From: a bacterium
GTDB lineage: Bacteria; CAIWAD01
Reading direction: 5' to 3'
DNA length: 25,485 bases
Assembly (NCBI GenBank): GCA_030429345.1
Contig: JAUIFJ010000040.1
Coordinates: 1-25,485 of the forward strand
The notes beneath the pieces are model-generated. The model did not search any database. It was given only the letters and a program-made list of their open reading frames with translations, and had not been told where the DNA came from. Numbering within the stretch: the first letter of the stretch is position 1; the number at the start of each line of letters is the position of its first letter. A program made the position numbers and the translations under genes. Positions 6,914 to 13,914 of the stretch are shown in pieces.

Positions 6914-7423
6914 ATGAACAAGAAACTGAAACCAGGCCCCTGCCTGGAATACAGCCAGCTGGTCCGCCAGCTGGAGGAAGCGAAGCAGCAGATGCTTCAG
7001 TGGCGATCGCGCGCACGCCTGGCGGAGAAGAGAATCAAGCAGCTCACGGACTCGAATGCCACACGCCGCTTTCCGTGGAACACATGCGGTGCCAGCCGTC
7101 ATGCCCAGATGATCGGGGACGGGCTGTTGGAAGGCCACCTGGTCATTGATGGCCATGACAGTGTGCACATCGGCCAGTCGATCCACACAACCGTCCGCTG
7201 CCTGTTCGCCGCGCGCGATCGCCTGAAGGCCATTGAGGATGCCCAGAACTTCGTTGACAACGCGGCGGCTGGTCTGAAACTGGCCAGCACCCCGGAGCAG
7301 ATCCAGCATTCACAGCGGGACCTGCGGGAAGCGGAGGCCAGGCTGCTCAGCCTGACGACCCGTGCGAGCGACGCGGGGTACGCTCCTTTCAAGACGGCGC
7401 GCGAGGAGCAGAAGCGGTCATGA
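6914..7423 (+). CDS. Coiled-coil hypothetical protein
   Basis: 169 residues. ATG 6914 is chosen; a GTG at 6881 would overlap the previous gene by 26 bp with no ribosome site. N-terminal helix LVRQLEEAKQQMLQWRSRARLAEKRIKQL (residues about 15-45) is likely a coiled coil. The middle has a short strand-rich part (GLLEGHLVIDGHDSVHIGQSI) and the last 80 residues are again helical with heptad-like spacing. Helix-hairpin architecture, no named family. The stop overlaps the next start (ATGA). Confidence 0.6.
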   Translation: MNKKLKPGPCLEYSQLVRQLEEAKQQMLQWRSRARLAEKRIKQLTDSNATRRFPWNTCGASRHAQMIGDGLLEGHLVIDGHDSVHIGQSIHTTVRCLFAARDRLKAIEDAQNFVDNAAAGLKLASTPEQIQHSQRDLREAEARLLSLTTRASDAGYAPFKTAREEQKRS

Positions 7424-7998
7424 GCACCATTTCCCCGGCCATGCCTGAGCGCACCTACTGGCGCTGCAGGCACTGCCTGCTGCCCTTCGTGCTGCTGAAT
7501 CCGCAAGCGATCCCTTCGGGCGGCACCTGCGGCTGCTGCGGCAGCCAGTCCTTCGACTATATGGGCAAGGTCCAGGTCATCAAGCAGAAGCCTGGAAATC
7601 TGGCCCAAGGCTGCAGGTGCAATGAATCGTGTGCCAAGGCGCAAGGACCACGCTGCACCTGCGCCTGCGGCGGGTTGCATCACGGAACGGGCATGGACGC
7701 CCGGTTTCAGCACGACACGGCAAGCTGCACGCGCATTCTGATTCCTGCCGCACCCAAGACCCAGTTGCGCGCCAAGGACCGGGCCATCGAATGGCGGGCG
7801 GCACTGCAGGCCGCGCAGAAAGGCGTGGATTCCTGGATGGCGGGGCAGTCTGGACTCGCGACCGACGACCGCGATTTCTACAAGCAGCTGCAACTGGAAA
7901 ACATGCTGAACCTGGCACAGAAGGCTCGGCAGCACGAACCGCGCATGCAGATCCTGCAGGACCTGCAGCAGCTGCTGAATCAGGAGAGCACAAAGTGA
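7420..7998 (+). CDS. Zinc-ribbon protein with a dense Cys cluster
   Basis: 192 residues. An N-terminal zinc ribbon is formed by CRHC at about 16-19 and CGCCG at about 37-41. A second cluster at about 65-89 reads C-x-C-x3-C-x7-C-x-C-x-CGG-x2-HG (CRCNESCAKAQGPRCTCAC then GGLHHG), a pattern I have seen in phage and actinobacterial proteins that ends in CGG-x2-HG. The remaining 100 residues are helical and charged. Probably two metal-binding modules on a helical tail. Function unknown. ATGA overlap upstream, GTGA downstream. Confidence 0.65.
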   Translation: MSTISPAMPERTYWRCRHCLLPFVLLNPQAIPSGGTCGCCGSQSFDYMGKVQVIKQKPGNLAQGCRCNESCAKAQGPRCTCACGGLHHGTGMDARFQHDTASCTRILIPAAPKTQLRAKDRAIEWRAALQAAQKGVDSWMAGQSGLATDDRDFYKQLQLENMLNLAQKARQHEPRMQILQDLQQLLNQESTK

Positions 7999-8255
7999 AC
8001 TACGAAGACGTCCAGCCTGGCCAGCGTGTCCGCTACCACCCGATCATGGGCGGCCCACACGACGGCCAAGTCTATACCGTGACACACAAGAACCTGTTGA
8101 ACGGCGCCCGGCCTGTCGCCTGGCTGGAAGGAAAATCCGGCTGCGTGTCCGTCCACGCCCTTTCCAGGTTCGGCTTTGGGCCCGCCAAGGTGGATTGCAG
8201 TCCCCAGGTCTGCCGCGGGTATCATGAAGTCCAACGAAGAGGCCAAGGGGCATGA
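7995..8255 (+). CDS. Small beta-rich protein, paralogue A of a tandem pair
   Basis: 86 residues from a GTG that overlaps the upstream stop, with GGAG before it. The first 57 residues (YEDVQPGQRVRYHPIMGGPHDGQ, then WLEGKSGCVSVHALS) align closely with the start of the gene at 8303: shared P/AG-x-x-VRYH-x-I-x-G-PHDG-x-V-T-V and a shared WLEGKSG-x-VS-H motif. This looks like a small SH3-like barrel. No function is known to me. Confidence 0.65.
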   Translation: MNYEDVQPGQRVRYHPIMGGPHDGQVYTVTHKNLLNGARPVAWLEGKSGCVSVHALSRFGFGPAKVDCSPQVCRGYHEVQRRGQGA

Positions 8256-8302
8256 ACCAGTATGCAGCCGGGACCGACAAGCAGTTGTGATCGGAGCGCA
8301 CG

Positions 8303-9049
8303 ATGGAGTACGATCAGATCCAGGCCGGCATGTCCGTCAGGTATCACAACATCATCGGATGTCCCCACGATGGGAAGGTCTGGACCGTGGTATCCAAGCG
8401 TGTGCTACGCGGCCGTCCCATGGTCTGGCTTGAGGGCAAGTCTGGTGGGGTCTCTATTCACAACATCACGCACGTATCGACCGACGTGGCCGACGCGACT
8501 GGAGTAGACGAACAGGAGACCCAGGTGGCAAAGAGGCGGAAAGCAGCGGCTGAAGGTCCCAAGGGCAAGGGAAGGGAGCGTGCGGCTGTCCAGGCGGACA
8601 AGCAGGTCACGGAAAGCAAGGATCCGCCGGCACAGAAAGAGGAGAGCCGCAGGCCACAGGAACCAAAGGCCGTACAGCCTGCCAAGCAGGAGGATCCGCC
8701 CGCTGCAACTACAGCAGAAGAGCCTGCGCAGCCGATGCAGGATCTGCCGGCAAAGACTCAGGAGAAGGGGCAAGGGGCCCAGAAGTCGGAGGAGCAGGTG
8801 GATAGCGCCACGCAACCACCTCGCCCCATTCGCCTGGGATTCCGATGCGCCAACTGCGGATCGGAGATGAGGGTTGAGCTGCAGCAACATCCGGATCACG
8901 GCCCTCACTTCCGCATCGAGCCCTGCACCCCGTGTTACGAGAAGGACTTCGGGCCGGCCATGCGATTCCGCAAAGGGGTGCTGAACCTGCTTTTCGAAAA
9001 CCTTCCGGCATTGGATAAATCCAGCGGACAGAAAGAGGTGGGAGCATGA
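8303..9049 (+). CDS. Paralogue B: same N-terminal barrel, disordered linker, zinc ribbon
   Basis: 248 residues in three parts. Residues 1-60 are the same barrel as the upstream gene (GMSVRYHNIIGCPHDGKVWT, then WLEGKSGGVSIHNITHVS). Residues about 65-170 are a low-complexity Lys/Glu/Gln/Pro/Ala linker with imperfect repeats. Residues about 178-215 form a zinc finger, FRCANCGSEMRV ... CTPCYEKDFG. It looks like a duplicated barrel that gained a linker and a metal-binding domain. GGAGC lies before the ATG. The upstream 48-bp gap holds only a 12-codon open frame. Confidence 0.65.
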   Translation: MEYDQIQAGMSVRYHNIIGCPHDGKVWTVVSKRVLRGRPMVWLEGKSGGVSIHNITHVSTDVADATGVDEQETQVAKRRKAAAEGPKGKGRERAAVQADKQVTESKDPPAQKEESRRPQEPKAVQPAKQEDPPAATTAEEPAQPMQDLPAKTQEKGQGAQKSEEQVDSATQPPRPIRLGFRCANCGSEMRVELQQHPDHGPHFRIEPCTPCYEKDFGPAMRFRKGVLNLLFENLPALDKSSGQKEVGA

Positions 9050-9267
9050 GCCGCAGCCGGATCCAGGAAGTAGAGCGCTGGCAGCAGTATCCGAATGGCA
9101 GGGTGTACTACAGGCACTACTTCAGCCTGTCCATCAAGTGCAATGGACGGAACCACACCTACACGCGCTCGATCACCAGGTATGGGCGCCGGCGGGCCCT
9201 GCGCGAACTCCGGGAGCTTGAAAAGCAGATCATGGGCCAACGCAGAATGAAAGGATGGAGAACATGA
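9046..9267 (+). CDS. Small basic Tyr-rich protein
   Basis: 73 residues, ATGA-coupled on both sides. The sequence has two strand-like segments (NGRVYYRHYFSLSIKCNGRNH and TYTRSITRYGR) followed by a basic helix (RALRELRELEKQIMGQRRM). A strand-strand-helix of this size with many Arg is reminiscent of an RNA- or DNA-binding mini-domain (for example an AP2/integrase-arm type sheet), but I cannot assign it. Confidence 0.55.
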   Translation: MSRSRIQEVERWQQYPNGRVYYRHYFSLSIKCNGRNHTYTRSITRYGRRRALRELRELEKQIMGQRRMKGWRT

Positions 9268-9782
9268 AGGATCAGATGGCGAAGCCAGCAATGCAGGTCT
9301 TCGAAGTGGGCGATGCCGTCAAGTGGACGTCTACTTCCAATGGATCCACGATCGAAAAACGGGGCAAGGTGATCCAGGTGATCGAACCCAGGGCCAATCC
9401 CCACAAACAGTTTGACCAGCTGGAACGCCAGGGCTACCGGTCCATGTGGGGTGGCGGGTGTCCGCGCGATCATCGCTCCTACATCGTGGCCGTAGGACAG
9501 GGAGAAGGGAAAGCCATCCTCATCTACTGGCCGCGTGTACGAGCCCTTGTGCACGCTGCGCCCGGTGAACAAGTGTGCCCGCATTGCGGCGGCCAGCTCA
9601 AGGGAAAGCGGGTCAGTCAGGCGGAACGGCTGATGGGCAGCGAAGTCATGATCGAGGCCCTGGAACACGCTGGCCAGTACGCCACTTCCGACGAGGCGCA
9701 TGATTTCTATCGCAAGGCCATCCCGTTGGCCAGGCGGCTGAACAGGGAATTGGAATCCAGCGGGAAAGGAACTGCAGGATGA
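9264..9782 (+). CDS. SH3-like barrel protein with a CPHCGG knuckle
   Basis: 172 residues. ATG 9264 overlaps the upstream stop and has AAGGA 8 bp ahead; ATG 9255 lacks spacing. The N-terminal domain (VFEVGDAVKWTS ... EKRGKVIQVIEPRANP) is a typical small barrel, with a later strand YIVAVGQGEGKAILIYWPRV. CPHCGG at about residue 108 is half of a metal site. The C-terminal 60 residues are helical (MIEALEHAGQYATSDEAHDF). The VGD-V-W start and Y-WPRV element recur in phage hypothetical proteins. Function unknown. Confidence 0.6.
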   Translation: MKDQMAKPAMQVFEVGDAVKWTSTSNGSTIEKRGKVIQVIEPRANPHKQFDQLERQGYRSMWGGGCPRDHRSYIVAVGQGEGKAILIYWPRVRALVHAAPGEQVCPHCGGQLKGKRVSQAERLMGSEVMIEALEHAGQYATSDEAHDFYRKAIPLARRLNRELESSGKGTAG

Positions 9783-10048
9783 GCAAGACACCACTGTGCC
9801 CCAACTGCAAAGGCGCACATGCCGACGGGATGGAGATCAAATTCGACTGGATCGTCCACAAATACAAAGTCCGAGAACCGGAGAATCCGTGGCTCGACTT
9901 TCAGCACGATGACGACCGTGGAGATTCGACTTCCGTGTGGACGTGCTCGAACTGCGGAAATGAGTGGCCAGTACTCGACGAAGACGGTTGGGATTTGTGC
10001 GACGACCCACCGACCTACATCGGAGAAGAGGATGCCGACCATGAGTGA
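9779..10048 (+). CDS. Zinc-ribbon protein
   Basis: 89 residues with a full four-Cys ribbon: CPNCKG at 7-12 and CSNCGNEW at about 56-63, separated by an acidic insert. The tail is strongly acidic (DEDGWDLCDDPPTYIGEED). This is likely a single structural zinc site; such small ribbons often bind nucleic acid or a partner protein. ATGA overlap with the preceding gene; it overlaps the following start by 8 bp. Confidence 0.65.
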   Translation: MSKTPLCPNCKGAHADGMEIKFDWIVHKYKVREPENPWLDFQHDDDRGDSTSVWTCSNCGNEWPVLDEDGWDLCDDPPTYIGEEDADHE

Positions 10049-10343
10049 CACGCTAGGGCAGGGCAAGCCGTTGTATGTACTGCTAGCGCGCGATGCCGAC
10101 ATGCTGACAATCTGGAATGAGGGCTGTGCGGAATACTTCCCCTTCACCAGCTACAGCAGGAAGCCACTGCCCCTCGAACAGGGAGTTCTGGTCAGGGGCC
10201 TCTACGACCCTGCGACCGAGCAGGTCTGGACGCGGGAACAGCTTGATAGGCTGATCTGCCTCGTAGAAGAGAATTCGGAGTCCATGATCGCCTTCAAGGA
10301 CAATGATGAGCTGATCACCCTGGCGCAGAAGGGTGACGCATGA
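10041..10343 (+). CDS. Hypothetical protein
   Basis: 100 residues. ATG 10041 has a GAGG ribosome site 10 bp ahead; an ATG at 10032 is too close to it. The N-terminus is strand-rich (PLYVLLARDADMLTIWNEG, GVLVRGLYD) and the C-terminus helical (TREQLDRLICLVEENSES). No recognised motif. ATGA overlap with the next gene. Confidence 0.6.
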   Translation: MSDTLGQGKPLYVLLARDADMLTIWNEGCAEYFPFTSYSRKPLPLEQGVLVRGLYDPATEQVWTREQLDRLICLVEENSESMIAFKDNDELITLAQKGDA

Positions 10344-10732
10344 ATCACGACAACAAGGGCGGCTGGGTGGCACAAAACAGCACTCAGATGGACGCACTGA
10401 GGGATGAACAGCGGTGGGTGCGCGCAGTAGAGCACGGCGAACGATTCACAACGCTCACAGAGTTCACAATGTCGCACCTGGAGGCTATCGACATTCCCAG
10501 GAGAGATACCGTCAAAGTCTTTCCCATCTGCCGCACCGATCGCGGCGAATCCATCCTCATGCCGGACCAGGTCGCTGTGAGCCGGGAGTGGCTGCGACGG
10601 ATCGGCGGCATCCTGCGCGAGGCGTTCCAGGCGGGGATTTCGACGGGCGTCGAGATGCACGAGATCAAGCGCATGCTCACCAGCCCCACCGCCAACCAGC
10701 CGAACAATAAGGATCCAGAATGCCACACCTAA
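10340..10732 (+). CDS. Hypothetical protein carrying a QVAVSRE helical module
   Basis: 130 residues. Residues about 75-122 (PDQVAVSREWLRRIGGIL ... EIKRMLTSPTANQP) match the middle of the next gene. The V-x-V-x-RE-x-L-x-R-x-x-x-I-L pattern followed by a short helix is a recurring module in phage early proteins. The N-terminal half has no recognised feature. ATGA-coupled to the previous gene and overlapping the next by 13 bp. Confidence 0.6.
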   Translation: MNHDNKGGWVAQNSTQMDALRDEQRWVRAVEHGERFTTLTEFTMSHLEAIDIPRRDTVKVFPICRTDRGESILMPDQVAVSREWLRRIGGILREAFQAGISTGVEMHEIKRMLTSPTANQPNNKDPECHT

Positions 10733-11160
10733 GCACTACGCCTAACGGAACGCCGGTCGATCTGGACACGGCACGGGGCCAGTACGAGTATGTCGGCGAG
10801 TTCCTTGTGTCACACGGCGCACCTTCGACTACGCTCAGCTTGTTGGAGAAACTCTACACCGCAGCCAAACCCGAGCCGGGGCAGGTCGCGGTGAGCCGGG
10901 AGCAGCTTGCAAGATGGCTTCGACTTCTGCATGAGGGGGCAATGGAAGACATCCAAGATCCCGAGGAATTTGATTTCGCGCAAGAAGAAATCGAATCAAT
11001 CCTTGACACCAGCCCCGGCGCCGACCAGCCGGTCGACGGGGTAGACATCTGCGGTCACGATTCGCGCTACCCAGACATGGACAACCAGCCGACTGACGAT
11101 GAAGATACCTACCCGCCAAATAGCACACAGATCAAAGACATCGGGGGGTGTGATGTTTAA
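10720..11160 (+). CDS. Hypothetical protein, shares the QVAVSRE module
   Basis: 146 residues. An N-terminal helical part is followed at about 54-108 by PGQVAVSREQLARWLRLL ... EIESILDTSPGADQP, the same module as in the gene upstream. At DNA level 20 of 21 bases are identical at its core (10568-10588 versus 10882-10902), implying a recent local duplication or gene conversion. The acidic tail (DNQPTDDEDTYPP) is probably disordered. Confidence 0.6.
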   Translation: MPHLSTTPNGTPVDLDTARGQYEYVGEFLVSHGAPSTTLSLLEKLYTAAKPEPGQVAVSREQLARWLRLLHEGAMEDIQDPEEFDFAQEEIESILDTSPGADQPVDGVDICGHDSRYPDMDNQPTDDEDTYPPNSTQIKDIGGCDV

Positions 11161-11216
11161 CCACAACGGCAGCGGCAGCGATCCGGCGCGGGAAGGGGGC
11201 GGGGGTGCCACGTAAC

Positions 11217-11570
11217 ATGAGCTTCAGTCTGACCACGCCGCAGTTCCTAAACCGGACGAAGACTGTCACACGCCGACTTGGTTGGACTTTCCTGAAGCCG
11301 GGTGATCTGGTGATGGGCGTAGAGAAGGGTATGGGCCTAAAGCGGGGCGAGAAGGTCAAGAGGCTGGGCCTTATCCGCATCGTCGACGTGAACCTGGAGC
11401 CCCTCTGCTGTATTACCAAGGAAGACGTCCGCCGCGAGGGCTTCACAAAACCCATTCACACGATACCCTACTTCATCGAGATGTTCTGCCGCGCAAACAG
11501 ATGCCACGCTCGGACAGAGGTCACACGAATCGAATTCGAATATCTGGAGACCCCCAATGCAGAGGACTGA
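11217..11570 (+). CDS. ASCH-domain protein (PUA superfamily)
   Basis: 117 residues from ATG 11217; a GTG at 11205 in the same frame is possible, but family members usually begin at the equivalent of MSFSLTT. The protein reads SFSLTTPQFLNRTKTVTRR, then GW-x-FLKPGDLVMGVEK, then MGLKRGEKVKRLGLIRIVDV and EDVRREGF. The K-T-x-T-RR segment, GD-x-V turn and MGLK-GE-K strand are the signature of phage ASCH proteins, small RNA-binding barrels related to PUA. The last third (YFIEMFCRANRCHARTEV) is the usual closing helix and strand. A 20-codon open frame (11153-11215) precedes it. Confidence 0.75.
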   Translation: MSFSLTTPQFLNRTKTVTRRLGWTFLKPGDLVMGVEKGMGLKRGEKVKRLGLIRIVDVNLEPLCCITKEDVRREGFTKPIHTIPYFIEMFCRANRCHARTEVTRIEFEYLETPNAED

Positions 11571-11808
11571 AGATACCGTGCCGTCATGCCAAGATCTGCG
11601 TGATGCTATTGCACGAACTGTGAACACACTGAACTTGGGGATGAAGCCGACAGCAGATGAAGTCAGCGAACTGCTTCGACTGGCCAATGCGAAGACCCAG
11701 GAGGAAAAGCAGCTGGAGATGATCGGCACGGAAGCCGCGCGAATCATAGAACTGCAGGATCAAGGGAAAGACCCTGACGAAGATCGGTTGTGGGAAATGC
11801 TGCTATGA
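11557..11808 (+). CDS. Small helical hypothetical protein
   Basis: 83 residues, overlapping the ASCH gene by 14 bp. It reads almost entirely as helices (CQDLRDAIARTVNTLNLG, ADEVSELLRLANAKTQEEKQ, acidic end). No motif. Overlap with the next gene is ATGA. Confidence 0.55.
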   Translation: MQRTEDTVPSCQDLRDAIARTVNTLNLGMKPTADEVSELLRLANAKTQEEKQLEMIGTEAARIIELQDQGKDPDEDRLWEMLL

Positions 11809-11987
11809 ATCACGCACACAAGCTAGCCGCTGAAAAACGCAGGACAAACCGCATAAGATTATCAGCCAAGCGGGTCATCGAATCCTTGTTTTTGAAACGA
11901 ATGCTTAAAGCGATGCAGCATTACTCCAGCACTGCGGGTCTTGATCAGTTCAAACGGTATATGCCCCATAGGCAGGGTGAAGTATGA
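11805..11987 (+). CDS. Small basic hypothetical protein
   Basis: 60 residues from ATG 11805 (overlaps the upstream stop); an in-frame GTG at 11790 would overlap more. Lys/Arg-rich helices (HKLAAEKRRTNRIRLSAKRV) suggest nucleic-acid contact. GC content is lower than in the neighbours. No family. Confidence 0.5.
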   Translation: MNHAHKLAAEKRRTNRIRLSAKRVIESLFLKRMLKAMQHYSSTAGLDQFKRYMPHRQGEV

Positions 11988-12307
11988 ATCACAAAATCGA
12001 ACTCAGCACGGAGACGCTACGGCTATGCAAGAATGCTTGCCGTAGACGGGCGGTTCAGGTTCGTGAACTGGGGGCCAATACTCTTGCCGATGTGTATAAG
12101 TCAGCCGCCGACGAAATCGACGCCCTCCTCAACCTACGAGCAAAAGAAACGTGCTGTGATCGCCCCAGCCTCGATACCCAGTGCATTACAGCCGGGACTG
12201 TGAGTGCCTGTAAAAGCTGTGGGAAAGTACACGGCATTTGTGCGCACTACGTCATACACGGGAAGGTCGTCCATGTGGAACACAACACATCTGAGGTAGC
12301 GAGATGA
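11984..12307 (+). CDS. Small Cys-containing hypothetical protein
   Basis: 107 residues, ATGA-coupled at both ends. The N-terminal 50 residues form a helical pair (LRLCKNACRRRAVQVRELG, ADVYKSAADEIDALLNL). The C-terminal half has CCDRP, C-x2-CGKVHGIC and H residues, consistent with a zinc-binding turn. No family recognised. Confidence 0.55.
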   Translation: MNHKIELSTETLRLCKNACRRRAVQVRELGANTLADVYKSAADEIDALLNLRAKETCCDRPSLDTQCITAGTVSACKSCGKVHGICAHYVIHGKVVHVEHNTSEVAR

Positions 12308-12744
12308 GCAAGATTTTCAAGAACGATTCCCTGCTGCCGTGTCCGCACTGTGGATCAGAGAGGATGCTTGGGGATGATGCCGGGAATCCAACAGATATCC
12401 CTGCATCGTGGTTCGTACTGTGCTGTGACCGGGAGCTTCCATGTGGTGCATGTTGGCCCTGGGCGGACACGAAGAAAAAGGCCATCGGAATCGCCAACCG
12501 GGGATGTTGGCGCGACATCAAGCAAGACGGTTATCCCAGGCAGAATGGCGAGCTGCAAGAATTCATCGTCCAGTTGTGCGAAGGCACGATCGTTGTCGCC
12601 CAGTTCTACCCAGAGCAGCAGGGTGACACGTTCTCCCATTGGGGGTACTGCGGGAAGAAAGGCTCACACATTCTCTACGACTACGGTGAAGATGCCGTGG
12701 CCTGGATGCCCCTGCCGCCGGTTGTCAAGAAAGTGACCAAGTGA
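12304..12744 (+). CDS. Zinc-finger plus DUF551-like protein
   Basis: 146 residues with two parts. The N-terminus LLPCPHCGSERM with Cys residues at about 39-50 (CCDRELPCGAC) looks like the Lar/restriction-alleviation type zinc finger common in phages and prophages. The C-terminus (VVAQFYPEQQGDTFSHWGYCG ... AVAWMPLPP) carries the end motif of DUF551 proteins, V-T-HW-MPLP. In Rac-like prophages Lar modulates type I restriction, but only its zinc knuckle is shared here. A fused domain order like this is common in phage early genes. Function inferred only. Confidence 0.65.
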   Translation: MSKIFKNDSLLPCPHCGSERMLGDDAGNPTDIPASWFVLCCDRELPCGACWPWADTKKKAIGIANRGCWRDIKQDGYPRQNGELQEFIVQLCEGTIVVAQFYPEQQGDTFSHWGYCGKKGSHILYDYGEDAVAWMPLPPVVKKVTK

Positions 12745-12923
12745 TGTCGTACAGCAAGCCAATGAAACTTTGCCGCCATGCCCGCAAAACCGGGGTCAAA
12801 GGCATCCACTCCCACAAGGGCAACAAGTGGTACCGGAAGTGCACGACCAAGAGGGAACGGCGCCGCGCGCACCGCGATCCCCAGTGCGAACCACAGTATC
12901 GCCGTTTCTGGGGGTACGAATGA
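12744..12923 (+). CDS. Small basic Cys/His protein
   Basis: 59 residues from ATG 12744 in the TGATG overlap (a GTG at 12741 in the same frame is equally close). Contents: CRHARKTGVKGIHSHKG, then WYRKC and a run of Arg, ending with CEPQYRRFWGYE. Cys and His placement may hold a metal. Strong basic charge suggests nucleic-acid binding. No family. Confidence 0.5.
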   Translation: MSYSKPMKLCRHARKTGVKGIHSHKGNKWYRKCTTKRERRRAHRDPQCEPQYRRFWGYE

Positions 12924-13060
12924 TGCACAAGCCTGCCCCTGCATCCGAAGACTCAACGCGCATCACACCCGGTGAATGGGTCTGGGCGGCCTGTGCGGCA
13001 ATCTTGGTGGCAGTAGTCGTGGCATCCGCAATCTACGTTTGCACTCAAGTTTGGAGCTAG
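12920..13060 (+). CDS. Single-pass membrane peptide
   Basis: 46 residues beginning MMHKPAPASED, overlapping the previous stop (ATGATG). One transmembrane helix spans about residues 20-42 (WVWAACAAILVAVVVASAIY). The N-terminus is probably cytoplasmic or exposed, with no signal-peptidase site visible. Its place right before another membrane protein suggests a joint role. Small phage membrane peptides are often holins or host-membrane modulators, but nothing here proves it. Confidence 0.5.
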   Translation: MMHKPAPASEDSTRITPGEWVWAACAAILVAVVVASAIYVCTQVWS

Positions 13061-13063
13061 GAA

Positions 13064-13906
13064 ATGGAACAAGAGATGAATGCCATGTACTTCGTGCAAG
13101 ATGTCCTGATCAGCGTGCTCATTATGATCGCGGTTGTGTTTCTCCTCGCAATGATCAGGGCAATCCAAACCATTTTGAAAATTCACGGACTAAGGAAAAC
13201 GGATGTCGTCTTTGGTACGACAATCGGTCTACTTTTCTTTGCCACGGGATCATACGGATTGTATTACGGAATCTTGGGGAATGAACTCGATCCAATGGTG
13301 CTTGGAATCTTCTTGCTCTGTGGTTCGCTCTTCATCAGCAGCGGTATTGGCGATCATCGTCGCCTGGAGAAACTAGCGCCTGCATCCAAGCCAATGCTTG
13401 GCCGGGGCAAGCGGAGCAAGCCCACTACCCCCAGGCCTGATCCGCCGGCAGGCGAAGCCGAATGTGACGCAGCCCCATCACAGAATAAGCCTCTTGCCCC
13501 ATGCGAATGTGATGGCCCGGTGCCCCGCGCGGATTCAAATCCAGATGACCGCTTCCCCACCTGTGGGAACTGTGGTTTCCGGATTGTCACAGCCGACCTG
13601 GTGGCAGATGCCATCCACAGCTGCCCCCACGTCGACGATTTCATCGACGACCCGGATACCGATCCCCATGCCAGCCTGTTCTTCCTGCTCTTCCGACTGC
13701 CCGAGAGCCTGAAGCTCAAACTGGGTCCCTGGCTGAAGGTCCTGGACCTCCGCCTGTACTGCAGTTGGCGCGGCAAGCGCTACAGGGTCACCGGCTGCTC
13801 ACGCCTGGGCGAAATCTGGCTATCCAAGGACCTGGATTACGGCGGACCCGGCTATGGTCACAGAGTAGAGATCAGCGAACTGTCCGACTGGTCGGACCAA
13901 GCGTAG
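13064..13906 (+). CDS. Three-helix membrane protein with a soluble zinc-ribbon domain
   Basis: 280 residues. Hydrophobic helices at about 12-32, 47-70 and 76-95 are followed by a Pro-rich linker and a cytosolic-looking domain. That domain has CECDG, then CGNCGFRIV and a later C (ribbon-like), then strands LRLYCSWRGKRYRVTGC and EIWLSKDLDYG. GGAG 7 bp ahead supports the start; a second ATG five codons in is possible. Membrane anchor plus zinc domain is unusual among the surrounding soluble small proteins. Function unknown. Confidence 0.6.
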   Translation: MEQEMNAMYFVQDVLISVLIMIAVVFLLAMIRAIQTILKIHGLRKTDVVFGTTIGLLFFATGSYGLYYGILGNELDPMVLGIFLLCGSLFISSGIGDHRRLEKLAPASKPMLGRGKRSKPTTPRPDPPAGEAECDAAPSQNKPLAPCECDGPVPRADSNPDDRFPTCGNCGFRIVTADLVADAIHSCPHVDDFIDDPDTDPHASLFFLLFRLPESLKLKLGPWLKVLDLRLYCSWRGKRYRVTGCSRLGEIWLSKDLDYGGPGYGHRVEISELSDWSDQA

Positions 13907-13914
13907 GAAGCGTG

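Noticed and set aside
8252-8290. 12-codon frame (ATGA overlap, AAGGGG upstream) between the two barrel paralogues
   Set aside because: Too short to support; may be a leader peptide or a decayed gene start.
11153-11215. 20-codon frame ahead of the ASCH gene
   Set aside because: Gly-rich, short, and its apparent ribosome site is a G-run; could merely be the leader of the ASCH gene.
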